This document shows, piece after piece, positions 1-8,608 of a stretch of DNA of 54,618 nt. The stretch spans positions 1-54,618 of the forward strand of contig JABDJO010000122.1 in NCBI GenBank assembly GCA_013002465.1, written 5' to 3'. The position numbers and the translations under genes were made by a program. Source of the DNA: Silicimonas sp. (GTDB taxonomy: Bacteria; Pseudomonadota; Alphaproteobacteria; Rhodobacterales; Rhodobacteraceae). A model generated the notes under the pieces. It saw nothing but the letters and a program-made list of their open reading frames with translations, was not told the origin of the DNA and searched no databases. Each line of letters starts with the position of its first letter. The first letter of the stretch is position 1.

Positions 1-79
1 CTCGCCAACCGTCTGCAACCAGTTTCGGGGCAAGGGCACGGGCCGAAAAACCGTGGCCTATGGAAAGGAGGGTCGGCAT
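1..79 (-). CDS. NAD(P)-dependent epimerase/dehydratase, N-terminal part (cut by window start)
   Basis: Only the first 26 codons lie in the window; the gene continues beyond base 1. The translated start begins MPTLLSIGHGFSARAL and continues to DGWR. The hydrophobic beta strand followed by a glycine-containing turn (SIGHGFSA) is the N-terminal Rossmann dinucleotide-binding signature of the short, YeeZ-like SDR/epimerase family that is common in this group. It is divergent from the adenine deaminase gene, leaving about 129 bases between the two starts. I see no strong ribosome binding site before this ATG, so the exact start is uncertain. What is seen is the signature; the family is inferred from it and the substrate is unknown. 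Confidence 0.7.
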   Translation of the reverse strand, partial: MPTLLSIGHGFSARALAPKLVADGWR

Positions 80-208
80 GGGCTGCAGAATGTCGTCTCG
101 CGCCTGCGGTGCAAGCGAAATCTTGAAAAGACCTTTGCTCGCCTTCTTTTCATGAAGCCGCGCGCTAGGGGTCTTGCAGAAGACACGGGAACGGTGTCAC
201 AACCAAGG

Positions 209-2008
209 ATGGCTTATTCCTTGAAATCATGGGCCGAGGCAGCCCCGAAACTGGTGGCCGTGGCAGCGGGCCGCGAAGCGGCGGATCTTGTGATCCGGGG
301 CGGCAGTCTGGTCAACGTGCAATCGCGCGAAATACTTGATGGCTGGCAGGTGGCCGTCGCCGAAGGCCGGTTTGCCTATGTCGGCCCAGACGCCTCGCAT
401 TGTATCGGTGACAAAACAGAAGTGATCGACGCCGAGGGCCGCTTTCTGATCCCGGGCCTCTGCGACGGGCACATGCACATCGAATCGGGCATGCTGACAC
501 CGGCCGAGTTCGCCGCCGCCGTGATCCCCCATGGCACGACGAGCATGTTCACCGATCCCCATGAGATCGCCAATGTGTTGGGCCTGCGCGGTGTCCGTCT
601 GATGCACGACGAAGCCTTGATGCAGCCGATCAACATCTTCACCCAGATGCCGTCCTGCGCGCCCTCGGCGCCGGGACTTGAAACCACCGGGTTCGAAATC
701 ACTCCCGAGGATGTCGCCGAAGCAATGCAATGGCCCGGCATCATCGGACTGGGCGAGATGATGAACTTCCCTGGTGTCATCAACGCGGATCCCAAGATGC
801 TGGCCGAGATTGCCGCGACTCAGAATGCCGGCAAAACGGTCGGTGGCCATTACGCCAGTCCCGACAAGGGCACCGCCTTTTCCGCCTACGTGGCCGGTGG
901 CCCGGCAGATGATCATGAGGGCACCGCCGAGGCTGACGCGATTGCGCGTGTGCGAAACGGAATGCGCTCGATGATGCGTTTGGGGTCGGCCTGGTACGAT
1001 GTTGAAAGCCAGATAACGGCCGTCACCGAAAAGGGACTTGACCCAAGGAACTTCATCCTTTGCACCGACGGCAGTCACTCCGGCACGCTGGTCAATGACG
1101 GCCACATGAACCGCGTCGTGCGTCATGCCATCGACTGTGGTTGCGATCCCCTGATCGCGCTTCAGATGGCAACGATCAACACCGCCACCCACTTCGGTCT
1201 GGAACGCGAACTGGGCAGCATCGCTCCGGGCCGACGGGCGGATGCCATCCTGACCTCTGATCTGAAAACCTTGCCCATCGACCACGTGTTCGCCCGCGGG
1301 CGGACGGTTGCCAAAGCGGGGGTACTCACGGTGGATTGTCCGCACCTTGATTGGCCCGATGAGAGCTACAACACAGTACATCTGGGCAAGACGCTTGGCG
1401 CGAGTGACTTTGAGATCAAGGCACCCAAGGGGCGAAACGCAGTCACCGCCCGCGTGATCGGCGTCGTCGAAAATCAGGCCCCGACCGACGCGTTGCAGGC
1501 CGAGCTTCCCGTGGTCGATGGCAACGTGGAAGGCAAAGGCGGTGTCGCACAGATCGCGCTGGTCGAACGGCATCGGGCGACTGGCGATGTGGTGAACGGT
1601 TTTGTCTCGGGGTTCGGGTATCAGGGCGACATGGCCATGGCCTCGACCGTGGCGCACGACAGCCACCACATGATCGTCGTCGGCACGGATCGCACGAACA
1701 TGGCGGCGGCTGCAAACCGGCTGGGCGAGGTTGGTGGCGGCGTAACGGTCTGGAAAGACGGCAAAGAACTGGCGCTGGTCGAACTGCCGATTGCCGGACT
1801 GATGTCCGACCGCCCTGCACGCGAAGTGGCTGCCAAGGCCGACCAGATGGTCGCGGCGATGGCCGCCTGCGGATGTACACTTAACAATGCCTATATGCAG
1901 CACTCGCTTCTGGCGCTGGTGGTGATCCCTTCATTGCGGATATCCGATCTGGGTCTGGTGGACGTCGACAAATTTGAACTGACCGAGCTTTTTGGAGACA
2001 TGGAATGA
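209..2008 (+). CDS. ade: Adenine deaminase
   Basis: Cytosolic amidohydrolase expected to convert adenine to hypoxanthine and ammonia in purine salvage. The protein is 599 residues, normal for the Ade family. The N-terminal amidohydrolase strand leads into the metal-binding HxH motif (DGHMHIESG, His88 and His90), and the sequence HGTTSMFTDPHEIANV follows; the C-terminal domain contains the Ade-typical DSHHMIVVG stretch. An open frame runs upstream to base 53, but the ATG at 209 starts the first sequence that looks like the family, and the further upstream bases overlap the divergent epimerase gene. Its last four bases overlap the start of the AMP nucleosidase gene, so the two are almost surely cotranscribed and together channel AMP and adenine towards hypoxanthine. 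A small hairpin (arms 182-186 and 194-198) sits just before the start codon. Confidence 0.93.
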   Translation: MAYSLKSWAEAAPKLVAVAAGREAADLVIRGGSLVNVQSREILDGWQVAVAEGRFAYVGPDASHCIGDKTEVIDAEGRFLIPGLCDGHMHIESGMLTPAEFAAAVIPHGTTSMFTDPHEIANVLGLRGVRLMHDEALMQPINIFTQMPSCAPSAPGLETTGFEITPEDVAEAMQWPGIIGLGEMMNFPGVINADPKMLAEIAATQNAGKTVGGHYASPDKGTAFSAYVAGGPADDHEGTAEADAIARVRNGMRSMMRLGSAWYDVESQITAVTEKGLDPRNFILCTDGSHSGTLVNDGHMNRVVRHAIDCGCDPLIALQMATINTATHFGLERELGSIAPGRRADAILTSDLKTLPIDHVFARGRTVAKAGVLTVDCPHLDWPDESYNTVHLGKTLGASDFEIKAPKGRNAVTARVIGVVENQAPTDALQAELPVVDGNVEGKGGVAQIALVERHRATGDVVNGFVSGFGYQGDMAMASTVAHDSHHMIVVGTDRTNMAAAANRLGEVGGGVTVWKDGKELALVELPIAGLMSDRPAREVAAKADQMVAAMAACGCTLNNAYMQHSLLALVVIPSLRISDLGLVDVDKFELTELFGDME

Positions 2009-3483
2009 ACGACGAGCGTCTGTCGATCGAAACCCCCATCGGCCCCGGACACGAGGCGTTCTCGGACCCAAACACGGCGGTCGCACGGCTGATTGAGCTT
2101 TACGATCTGTCCGCCAAGTTCCTATGCCAGCGGTTCATGGACGTGCTGGAAAACGGGATGCCCGATGGCCGGGTGCGCGCCTTTTATCCCGAGATCCGGA
2201 TCACCACCAAAAGCTTTGCAACCGCTGACACCCGTCTTTCCTTTGGCCATGTGGCCGAACCGGGGCGCTATTCTACCACGATCACGCGCCCCGATCTTTT
2301 TGGCAACTACCTGACCCAGCAGATCGGATTATTGATAGAAAACCACGGAGTGCCGGTGCAGATCGGGTTTTCGACCACGCCCATGCCGGTGCATTTCGCT
2401 GTTGCCAATGACGCTTCGCTGACCGTCCCGCAAGAAGGCGCGATGGATTACACCCTGCGCGATATCTTTGACGTTCCGGAACTGTCGTCCATGAACGACG
2501 ATATCGTGAACGGCTATGGGTTCACATTCGGCGACGGCGCCCATCCCTTGGCACCCTTCACAGCCCAGCGAATTGATTACTCGCTGGCACGGCTGGCCCA
2601 TTACACCGCAACGGGGGCGGAGCACTTTCAGAACCACGTGTTGTTCACCAACTACCAGTTCTATGTCGATGAGTTCGAAGCCTATGCCCGCACCATGCTG
2701 GCGGATCCCAAAAGCGGATATACGTCATTCGTCGGCACCGGAAATGTCGAAATCACCGACCCGGATGCCATGCTGAACGCGCCCGCAAAGCTGCCGCAAA
2801 TGCCGACGTTTCACCTGAAACGCGACAATGGGGCAGGGATCACGCTGGTCAACATCGGGGTCGGTCCTTCGAATGCCAAGACTGCGACGGATCACATTGC
2901 CGTACTGCGCCCCCATGCCTGGATGATGGTCGGCCATTGCGCCGGTCTGAGGAACACCCAGCGCCTGGGTGATTTCGTACTGGCCCATGGATACCTGCGC
3001 GAAGATCATGTGCTGGATGATGATCTGCCGGTCTGGATGCCGATTCCCGCTTTGGCCGAAATTCAGGTGGCGCTGGAAGAAGCCGTGGCCGACGTCACAA
3101 AATACCAGGGCTACGACCTGAAGCGCATCATGCGGACGGGCACCGTGGCCACCATCGACAACCGAAACTGGGAACTTCGCGACCAATCGGGGCCGGTCCA
3201 ACGGCTGTCACAGTCGCGTGCCATCGCGCTAGACATGGAATCAGCCACCATCGCGGCCAACGGTTTTCGCTTCCGCGTGCCCTATGGAACGTTGTTATGC
3301 GTGTCCGACAAACCCCTGCACGGCGAGTTGAAATTGCCCGGAATGGCCTCGGAATTCTACAGAACACAGGTGGCGCAGCATCTTTTGATCGGAATCAGGG
3401 CGATGGAGAAATTACGCGAAATGCCGCTGGAACGTATACATTCCCGTAAGTTGCGCAGCTTTGAAGAGACCGCTTTCCTCTGA
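2005..3483 (+). CDS. amn: AMP nucleosidase
   Basis: Hydrolyses AMP to adenine and ribose 5-phosphate; 492 residues, close to the usual length of about 480. The N-terminal AMP nucleosidase domain contains the stretch NYLTQQIGLLIENHGVPV. The C-terminal half is a nucleoside phosphorylase-type fold with the segments HAWMMVGHCAGLR and ALDMESATIAANGFRFRVPYG, the latter carrying the MESATIAANG base-recognition and catalytic region. It starts within the stop of adenine deaminase (ATGA overlap), which gives a two-step route AMP to adenine to hypoxanthine. There is no clear terminator after it; 132 noncoding bases separate it from the HU gene. Confidence 0.93.
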   Translation: MNDERLSIETPIGPGHEAFSDPNTAVARLIELYDLSAKFLCQRFMDVLENGMPDGRVRAFYPEIRITTKSFATADTRLSFGHVAEPGRYSTTITRPDLFGNYLTQQIGLLIENHGVPVQIGFSTTPMPVHFAVANDASLTVPQEGAMDYTLRDIFDVPELSSMNDDIVNGYGFTFGDGAHPLAPFTAQRIDYSLARLAHYTATGAEHFQNHVLFTNYQFYVDEFEAYARTMLADPKSGYTSFVGTGNVEITDPDAMLNAPAKLPQMPTFHLKRDNGAGITLVNIGVGPSNAKTATDHIAVLRPHAWMMVGHCAGLRNTQRLGDFVLAHGYLREDHVLDDDLPVWMPIPALAEIQVALEEAVADVTKYQGYDLKRIMRTGTVATIDNRNWELRDQSGPVQRLSQSRAIALDMESATIAANGFRFRVPYGTLLCVSDKPLHGELKLPGMASEFYRTQVAQHLLIGIRAMEKLREMPLERIHSRKLRSFEETAFL

Positions 3484-3541
3484 ATCAGCCGATTTATGCC
3501 TACAAAATGGACCCAAAGAGGCGTTTCGGTGCCACAAATGG

Positions 3542-3570
3542 TTGTGTAACACCTCCATATTCAGTTAAAT
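3542..3570 (+). promoter_or_regulatory. Possible promoter of the HU gene
   Basis: In the 132-base gap before the HU gene, TTGTGT (3542-3547) and TTAAAT (3565-3570) are separated by 17 bases. Each is a partial match to the housekeeping -35 and -10 hexamers. The gap is AT-richer than its surroundings and holds no other obvious signal. This is a reading by eye only. Confidence 0.35.
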
Positions 3571-3615
3571 AAGGCCAATGAGCCACAAAGAGCTGCCAGA
3601 ACGAGGAGATTCATC

Positions 3616-3903
3616 ATGGCAAAACCACTCACGAAGACACAGCTAGTCGCCGCACTCGCTGATCAACTCGAAAGCGACAAGAAATCGGCCACGGCTGCGC
3701 TCGACGCCATCGTGTCGGTAATTACCACAGAAGTTTCCAGTGGCGGCGCCGTCACACTTCCCGGAGTCGGCAAAATCTATTGCCGCGAGCGTCCTGCACG
3801 TATGGTCCGCAACCCAGCCACGGGTGAGCAGATCCACAAGGATGCCGACAAGGTGGTCAAGATGACCATCGCGAAGGCTCTGAAGGACAGCGTCAACGAC
3901 TGA
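3616..3903 (+). CDS. HU family DNA-binding protein
   Basis: Nucleoid-associated histone-like protein of 95 residues. The N-terminal helix pair (LTKTQLVAALADQLESDKK) is followed by the beta-arm region with VTLPGVGKIYCRERPARMVRNPATGE, where the usual GFGxF motif of HU is GVGKI, then the C-terminal helix KMTIAKALKDSVND. The GAGG ribosome binding site at about 3604 fits the ATG at 3616. The gene is monocistronic: it has its own upstream gap and is followed by a strong intrinsic terminator. The replacement of Phe in the GFG turn and the Cys in the arm are typical of the divergent HU paralogue found in roseobacters, so it may not be the main HupB. Confidence 0.9.
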   Translation: MAKPLTKTQLVAALADQLESDKKSATAALDAIVSVITTEVSSGGAVTLPGVGKIYCRERPARMVRNPATGEQIHKDADKVVKMTIAKALKDSVND

Positions 3904-3927
3904 TCTCCCCAAGGACAGAGGTTGACC

Positions 3928-3953
3928 GGGCCGCGAATTTCGCGGCCCTTTTT
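3928..3953 (+). terminator. Rho-independent terminator after the HU gene
   Basis: GGGCCGCG (3928-3935) pairs perfectly with CGCGGCCC (3941-3948) around an AATTT loop and is followed by a run of five T. It lies 25 bases after the HU stop codon. Confidence 0.88.
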
Positions 3954-3993
3954 CGTTTCGGGAACAGGTTGCGCCCGTCACTTCACCAAAGCG

Positions 3994-4866
3994 TCAGTCC
4001 GCAACCGCCCCTTTCGACAGTTGTACTGCCAGAATGGCCAGGGTGATGATAACCACGCCGACCACATCCAGAACGCCGATGGATTCGCCCAGCAATGCGG
4101 CCGCGATGGCCACGCCGAAGAAGGGGTTCAGGAAATGGAATGTGGCGGCCCGGACTGCGCCAATCCGGCGCACCAGCCAGAACCAGATCATGGTGGCGAC
4201 AAGGCCGGGGACGAATATCGTGTAAACAAAAGCCACGACGACAGCAGGTGTCCAGTTGGCTTCCCAGGTTTCGAATACCAAGGCAGGCACCCAAAGGGCG
4301 GCACTGCCGATCAACATCTGCAATCCGACGATCACCATGATCTTGCCGCCAGCGACCGCCCCCTTGACGGCAAGCGTGGCGAACGCCAGCGCCAGGGCTC
4401 CGATACATGCCAGTGCCACACCCAGTGGATCGACGCCCGCCGTCAGCCTTGTGCCCATGATCAAAAGCACCCCGGCGATGCCAGCAATCAATCCGACCAC
4501 GCCCAGTGGTCGCACGGTTTCGCCCAGAACCAGCCAACCGACAAGGGCAACCAACAAGGGCAGGGATGACGCGATGATCGCGGCAAGCGATGCCTCGATG
4601 GTCTGCATGGCGATGAAGTTCAGGCCCAGGTACAGCGCATTCTGGCAGATTCCGAAAATGATCGTCAGCCGCCATTGCTGCGGCGTAAGCCGAAAGCTCT
4701 GGCCCATTGCCCGCGCCAAGGCCAAGGCAATCAGCCCGGCAACAAGGAACCGGAACGCCGAGACAGTCAGCGGTGGCGCATTGGTGACGATGATCCGCGC
4801 TGACGTAAAGGCCGACGACCAGATAAAGGCAAACGTCAGCCCCGCCAGAATTGCCCGGATGTCCAT
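3994..4866 (-). CDS. DMT family transporter (EamA domains)
   Basis: Inner-membrane protein of 290 residues with about ten hydrophobic segments arranged as two EamA repeats, as in drug/metabolite exporters of the DMT superfamily. The first repeat has the AFIWSSAFTSAR and SAFRFLVAG motifs and the second ends with FHFLNPFFGVAIAAALLGES, where a Pro-containing turn before the last two helices is typical. The substrate cannot be told from sequence. It lies nine bases downstream of the HAD hydrolase gene on the same strand and probably forms an operon with it and with the pyrophosphatase gene. Its 3' end faces the HU terminator. Confidence 0.88.
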   Translation of the reverse strand: MDIRAILAGLTFAFIWSSAFTSARIIVTNAPPLTVSAFRFLVAGLIALALARAMGQSFRLTPQQWRLTIIFGICQNALYLGLNFIAMQTIEASLAAIIASSLPLLVALVGWLVLGETVRPLGVVGLIAGIAGVLLIMGTRLTAGVDPLGVALACIGALALAFATLAVKGAVAGGKIMVIVGLQMLIGSAALWVPALVFETWEANWTPAVVVAFVYTIFVPGLVATMIWFWLVRRIGAVRAATFHFLNPFFGVAIAAALLGESIGVLDVVGVVIITLAILAVQLSKGAVAD

Positions 4867-4875
4867 GACCGCGCG

Positions 4876-5748
4876 CTAGCGCAAATACCCGATCGCGAAG
4901 GTCGGCGACATCTGAGATTCGACCACAAAGGCGTCAAGTGCGTCCCGCTCAGGTTGATCGCCAGTCCGCGTTTCCTCGCGCGCCAAGCCGCCGGTCACGA
5001 AAAGTGAGTCCAGATCCTCGCCCATGGCACCCTTGATGTCGGTATTGATCCCGTCGCCAATACACAGGATCCGGCTATCGGGCACAGGGGCGCCAAGCTG
5101 CTCAAGCCGTTGCCGCGCCAGCGTATAGACCGGAGGATGCGGCTTGCCGAAATACAGGCTCTCGCCCCCCATCTCGGTGTAAAGCGCGGCAAGTGCCCCG
5201 GCACACCATTCGCGCGTTTCGCCACGGTCGACGATCACATCGGGGTTGGCACACAACAGCTTCAGGCCATTCGCCTTGGCATACAGAAACTCGGGCCGGT
5301 TCACCTCGGGGTCGGCCTGGGCATCGAACGGACCCAGACAGGCAATGCCGGTGGCCTCGTCCAAAGGCACGCGTCGCACATCTGTCGGGTCATCGACAAT
5401 GGCAGGCGGATCGAAGAACGTCAGATCGTAATCCTTGCCCATGAAATAGACCTTGTCGCCGATGACTCCTTGAAACATCGCGACCCGCGCGCTGTCGCCG
5501 CTTGTTGCAATCGTGTCCCAGCAATCCTGTGGCACCTCGAACTGCCCGAACTGCGCCGCCACGTCGGCCCGAGGCCGTGGCGCATTCGTCAACAGAACAA
5601 CCTTGCCACCCTTGGCCCGAAAGGCGCGCAAGGCCGCGACCGCCTCTGGCAGGGCCCGCACCCCGTCGTGCAAACAACCCCAGACATCGCAGAAAACCGC
5701 ATCGTAACGGTCGGAAATCTCGGCCAGGCTGTCGACGATCTGAACCAC
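4876..5748 (-). CDS. HAD superfamily hydrolase, TIGR01459 (NagD-like) family
   Basis: A 290-residue class IIA HAD phosphatase. Motif I is FCDVWGCLHDG, with the nucleophile Asp21; the usual second Asp two residues on is Trp23, which is characteristic of the TIGR01459 subgroup. Motif II is LLTNAPRPR and motif IV is IGDGINTDIKGA. The substrate is unknown; NagD relatives act on nucleoside or sugar monophosphates. It is three bases downstream of the pyrophosphatase gene, so co-expression with a phosphate-related enzyme is likely. What is seen is the set of HAD motifs; the phosphatase activity is inferred, since loss of the second Asp could weaken it. Confidence 0.85.
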   Translation of the reverse strand: MVQIVDSLAEISDRYDAVFCDVWGCLHDGVRALPEAVAALRAFRAKGGKVVLLTNAPRPRADVAAQFGQFEVPQDCWDTIATSGDSARVAMFQGVIGDKVYFMGKDYDLTFFDPPAIVDDPTDVRRVPLDEATGIACLGPFDAQADPEVNRPEFLYAKANGLKLLCANPDVIVDRGETREWCAGALAALYTEMGGESLYFGKPHPPVYTLARQRLEQLGAPVPDSRILCIGDGINTDIKGAMGEDLDSLFVTGGLAREETRTGDQPERDALDAFVVESQMSPTFAIGYLR

Positions 5749-5751
5749 GAC

Positions 5752-6672
5752 TTAAACCTTCAACGCCGGAATGATCTGCTTCTTGCGGCTGACAACACCC
5801 GGCAACCCCACGAGATCGCTCTCGACGGTGACACCAAAGCTCTTTTCGGCCACGTCTTTCACAAGGTCATTCGGAACGAACAGGATCGATTCCTCGCTCA
5901 GGATATCGACCAGGAAAAACAGCACCTGATCGACCCCGTCTTCCTCGGCGACTGCCGCCATATCCTCCATCAGCCCGGCCTTGCGCGCCAACACCGTCGA
6001 TGGTGATGTCGTCTCCATCACCGAGACGCGGAACTTGGTGCCGTCCACTTCATAGGCCTTCGAATCCAACCGCAGCAATTCCGCATCCGAATAGGACGAC
6101 ACATCCGACTTCGCCGCAAACATCTCGGCGGCATAATCCGGGATCGACAAACCCAACTCACCGGCCAGCTTCTGGGCCAGGGCGCGGTCGACATCCGTGG
6201 TGGTGGGCGATCGGAACTCAAGCGTGTCGCTCAGGATACAGGACAGCATCGCGCCCTTGATCCGATCTGGCATCTTCTCGGCATCCTCGCCCATCAGGTC
6301 ATGCATGATGGTGGCCGTGCAGGCGACCGGGCGCATGGTGATGTTGATCGGCGTCTTGGTCTTCAGCCCACCCTGCAACATGTGGTGGTCGATAACCTCG
6401 GTCACGTTCGCCTCGTTCACACTGTCAGGCAGTTCGGCGACGTTGTTGGTGTCGACGATGATGCAGGTATCTGCGGCGCTGACGTCTTCCAGATGCTCGG
6501 GCTTGTCCAGACTCCAGCGGCTTAGAACGAACAGCGCCTCGGAGTTGGGTTCTCCCAACAGCCGGGCTTCGGCAGGGGTGTCGCGGCACTCGTTCAGGTA
6601 CCAGGCCCAGATGATCGGGGACCCCGTTGAATCGGTGTCAGGGGATTTGTGGCCGAAAACTTTGATGGTCAT
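5752..6672 (-). CDS. ppaC: Manganese-dependent (family II) inorganic pyrophosphatase
   Basis: Hydrolyses pyrophosphate to phosphate in the cytosol. The start at 6672 gives 306 residues, the usual length of family II enzymes; an in-frame ATG 12 codons upstream would add an unrelated tail. The N-terminal DHH domain carries GHKSPDTDS (His8, Asp12, Asp14 as metal ligands) and VIDHHMLQGG, the DHH motif that names the superfamily. The C-terminal DHHA2 domain ends with the substrate-binding SRKKQ motif. It is the first gene of a three-gene minus-strand group with the HAD hydrolase and the DMT transporter. Confidence 0.93.
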   Translation of the reverse strand: MTIKVFGHKSPDTDSTGSPIIWAWYLNECRDTPAEARLLGEPNSEALFVLSRWSLDKPEHLEDVSAADTCIIVDTNNVAELPDSVNEANVTEVIDHHMLQGGLKTKTPINITMRPVACTATIMHDLMGEDAEKMPDRIKGAMLSCILSDTLEFRSPTTTDVDRALAQKLAGELGLSIPDYAAEMFAAKSDVSSYSDAELLRLDSKAYEVDGTKFRVSVMETTSPSTVLARKAGLMEDMAAVAEEDGVDQVLFFLVDILSEESILFVPNDLVKDVAEKSFGVTVESDLVGLPGVVSRKKQIIPALKV

Positions 6673-6751
6673 AAGGTCAACTCGGTTTCGTGAATTTCGC
6701 GTTCTCATAGCCCGTCACCCGCCCCTTGTCACCCTGCCGGGGCAGGGCATT

Positions 6752-6780
6752 TTGACCTCTGGCTGCATATCCGCTATGCA
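6752..6780 (+). promoter_or_regulatory. Possible promoter before the duplicated leader
   Basis: TTGACC (6752-6757) and TATGCA (6775-6780) are 17 bases apart, a good -35 and a modest -10 by eye. They would start transcription at about 6787, just ahead of the duplicated leader and the small basic protein gene. The 6673-6964 interval is otherwise noncoding on both strands as far as I can see. Confidence 0.42.
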
Positions 6781-6783
6781 CCG

Positions 6784-6903
6784 GCCATCCTGAAGGAGGA
6801 CCCTGTCAATGACCAAGATCGCCTGACCGCTTTCAAACATCGACCGACATCCCTTCAATAGGAGCATCCTGACAATGGACAAGACCGGCTGACCCCGTTT
6901 CGG
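6784..6903 (+). repeat. Duplicated leader module, each copy with a five-codon open frame
   Basis: Two diverged copies of a module of about 60 bases lie in tandem. Both contain a purine-rich Shine-Dalgarno stretch (AAGGAGG at 6793-6799; TAGGAG ending at 6864), then an ATG 9-10 bases on, four further codons and TGA: MTKIA at 6809-6826 and MDKTG at 6875-6892. The two ATGs are 66 bases apart. The second copy runs into a small CCCCG-TTT-CGGGG hairpin at about 6893-6905. They precede a small basic protein gene. They could be translated leader peptides, ribosome traps, or part of a small RNA; which one cannot be decided from sequence. Confidence 0.5.
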
Positions 6904-6964
6904 GGCTGTCACGCTGCGCATCTGGCGCGGCCCCATCTCCATGATCAGACGAAAGGGCGCACCC

Positions 6965-7147
6965 ATGCCCAAATCCAGAAAACGACCCGCCCGGAACGGG
7001 ACCAAATCTCCTGTGTCCAACGGATTGAAGCCAAGGAAACGGGGCTTCGATCCCGACCACGTCCGGCTTCCCAAGGGTCCAGGACCCACACCCGGCGGCA
7101 AAGGTGGCAAGCCGATGCTATTCCCGGGCCGAACCGGCGGCCGATAG
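6965..7147 (+). CDS. Small basic protein of unknown function
   Basis: A 60-residue protein very rich in Lys, Arg, Pro and Gly, with no hydrophobic segment. It begins MPKSRKRPARNGTK and has the Gly/Pro-rich stretch KGPGPTPGGKGGK near the C-terminus. The start at 6965 is preceded at the right distance by AAAGGG (about 6953-6958); an ATG eight codons earlier is less well placed. Its charge suggests binding to nucleic acid or the ribosome, but no family is recognised. It lies between the duplicated leader and the DUF2161 gene, on the same strand. Real coding is supported by the ribosome binding site, but the short length limits confidence. Confidence 0.5.
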   Translation: MPKSRKRPARNGTKSPVSNGLKPRKRGFDPDHVRLPKGPGPTPGGKGGKPMLFPGRTGGR

Positions 7148-7226
7148 GTTACGCCTCTGCCCGGTGCTTGAAGCCGGGCGGGGGTTTCGCCATGCTGGGA
7201 AAGAGCAGAAGAAAAAGGCAGGCAGG

Positions 7227-7874
7227 GTGCGGGAAACCGAGCTTTACACACCTATCAAAACGTTCCTCGAAGCCCAGGGCTACGAGGTCAAGGCCGAAGT
7301 CGCCTCGGCCGATGTCGTCGCTTGCCGCGGGGACGAAAACCCCCTGATCGTCGAGTTGAAAACCGCCTTCTCGCTGGCGCTGATCCATCAGGGGATCGAA
7401 CGCCAAAAGATTACCGATGCCGTTTATGTCGCCGCGCCGCGTGGCAACGGCAAAGGCTTCCGGGGATCTCTGAAAGCCATGATCACACTCTGCCGCCGCC
7501 TTGGACTCGGGCTGTTGACCGTGCGCCTGAAGGACGGTTTCGTCGAAGCCCATGTCGACCCCGGCCCCTATGCGCCGCGCAAGACCAAATGGCGAAAGGC
7601 CGTGCTTTTGCGCGAATTTGCCAAACGTCAGGGCGATCCAAACCTTGGCGGCACCCGGGGCGGCATCGTCACGGCCTATCGCCAGGACGCGCTTCTTTGT
7701 GCCGCACACCTCAGCGATGCTGGTCCCAGCAAGGGGGCGGCGGTGGCCCGTGAAACCGGCGTCGAAAAGGCAACCCGCATGATGGCCGACAATCACTACG
7801 GCTGGTTTCAGCGTGTCGACACCGGCATCTACGATGTCACCGAAAAAGGCCGCGCGGCGGCCAAACCCACCTGA
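7227..7874 (+). CDS. DUF2161 family protein, PD-(D/E)XK nuclease-like fold
   Basis: A 215-residue protein of the DUF2161 putative phosphodiesterase family. I place the start at the GTG at 7227, behind a purine-rich site, because the conserved sequence begins there ([20 protein letters not shown]); an upstream in-frame ATG lies inside the preceding gene. Asp29 in SADVVACRG followed by Glu43-Leu-Lys45 in IVELKTAFS has the spacing of the PD-(D/E)XK nuclease core. A C-terminal winged-helix-like part (about 160-215) contains [17 protein letters not shown]. It overlaps the recO start by one base, so translational coupling with a DNA repair gene is likely. The nuclease activity is inferred from fold-like motifs only. 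Confidence 0.82.
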   Translation: MRETELYTPIKTFLEAQGYEVKAEVASADVVACRGDENPLIVELKTAFSLALIHQGIERQKITDAVYVAAPRGNGKGFRGSLKAMITLCRRLGLGLLTVRLKDGFVEAHVDPGPYAPRKTKWRKAVLLREFAKRQGDPNLGGTRGGIVTAYRQDALLCAAHLSDAGPSKGAAVARETGVEKATRMMADNHYGWFQRVDTGIYDVTEKGRAAAKPT

Positions 7875-8596
7875 TGGAGTGGCGCGACACCGGCATCGTC
7901 CTTGCCCGCCGTCGACATGGCGAAACCGCCGCGATCATCGAGGTATTCACCGAATCCCACGGTCGTCACGCCGGGATCGTGCGTGGCGGCGCGTCGCGCA
8001 AGCTGACGCCGATCCTGGAACCCGGCAACCAGGTCGAGGTCACCTGGCGCGCACGGCTCGAAGATCACCTGGGCGTTTTTGCCGTCGAACCGCTCGAAGC
8101 CCGTGCCGCAGCCCTTATGGGTGACCGCAAGACGCTCGCCGGTCTGAACAGCATGACCGCGCTCCTTTCTTTCGCCCTTCCGGAACGCGAGGCGCACAAA
8201 ACCATTTATCAGGGCACACTTACCGTCCTGGAGATGATGACATCCGGCCCGCACTGGCCGCTTGCCTATCTGCGTTGGGAACTGACGCTGCTCGAAGATC
8301 TGGGCTTCGGCCTCGATCTTTCTACCTGTGCCGCCACCGGCTCTACTGACAACCTCGCCTATATCTCGCCGAAATCCGGTCGCGCGGTTTCGACAACCGG
8401 TGCAGGAGACTGGAAAGACAAACTCCTGCCACTCTCACCGGCGCTTGTTGGCAAGGGCGGCGGTTCAGACGCAGATCTCCGCGACGGGCTGCGCGTCACC
8501 GGGCATTTCCTGAAGACCTGGCTGGCACCGGCGCTCGGCAACCGCGCCCTGCCCGCAGCCCGTCAGCGCCTCGTCGATCTCCTGGCACGCGCCTGA
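7874..8596 (+). CDS. recO: DNA repair protein RecO
   Basis: Mediator of RecF-pathway recombination that helps load RecA on SSB-coated DNA. It has 240 residues, the normal length. The N-terminal OB fold begins [27 protein letters not shown], a typical RecO opening, with the RGGASRK basic segment that binds DNA. The C-terminal part carries [18 protein letters not shown] and a [22 protein letters not shown] region, where most of the zinc-binding cysteines of other RecO proteins are missing, as is usual in this group. It overlaps the DUF2161 stop (TGATG), and is followed by a run of hairpins. Confidence 0.93.
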   Translation: MEWRDTGIVLARRRHGETAAIIEVFTESHGRHAGIVRGGASRKLTPILEPGNQVEVTWRARLEDHLGVFAVEPLEARAAALMGDRKTLAGLNSMTALLSFALPEREAHKTIYQGTLTVLEMMTSGPHWPLAYLRWELTLLEDLGFGLDLSTCAATGSTDNLAYISPKSGRAVSTTGAGDWKDKLLPLSPALVGKGGGSDADLRDGLRVTGHFLKTWLAPALGNRALPAARQRLVDLLARA

Positions 8597-8608
8597 CCCT
8601 TCTTCCTG

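Noticed and set aside
78..155. Short plus-strand frame with a strong AAGGAGGG site (MGCRMSSRACGASEIL...)
   Set aside because: The purine-rich stretch and the ATG fall inside the minus-strand start of the epimerase gene, whose translation is clearly protein-like.
227..1903. Long open frame on the minus strand opposite ade
   Set aside because: It is a shadow of the GC-rich codon use of ade; no family features and no ribosome binding site. Many similar antisense frames in the window were left out for the same reason.
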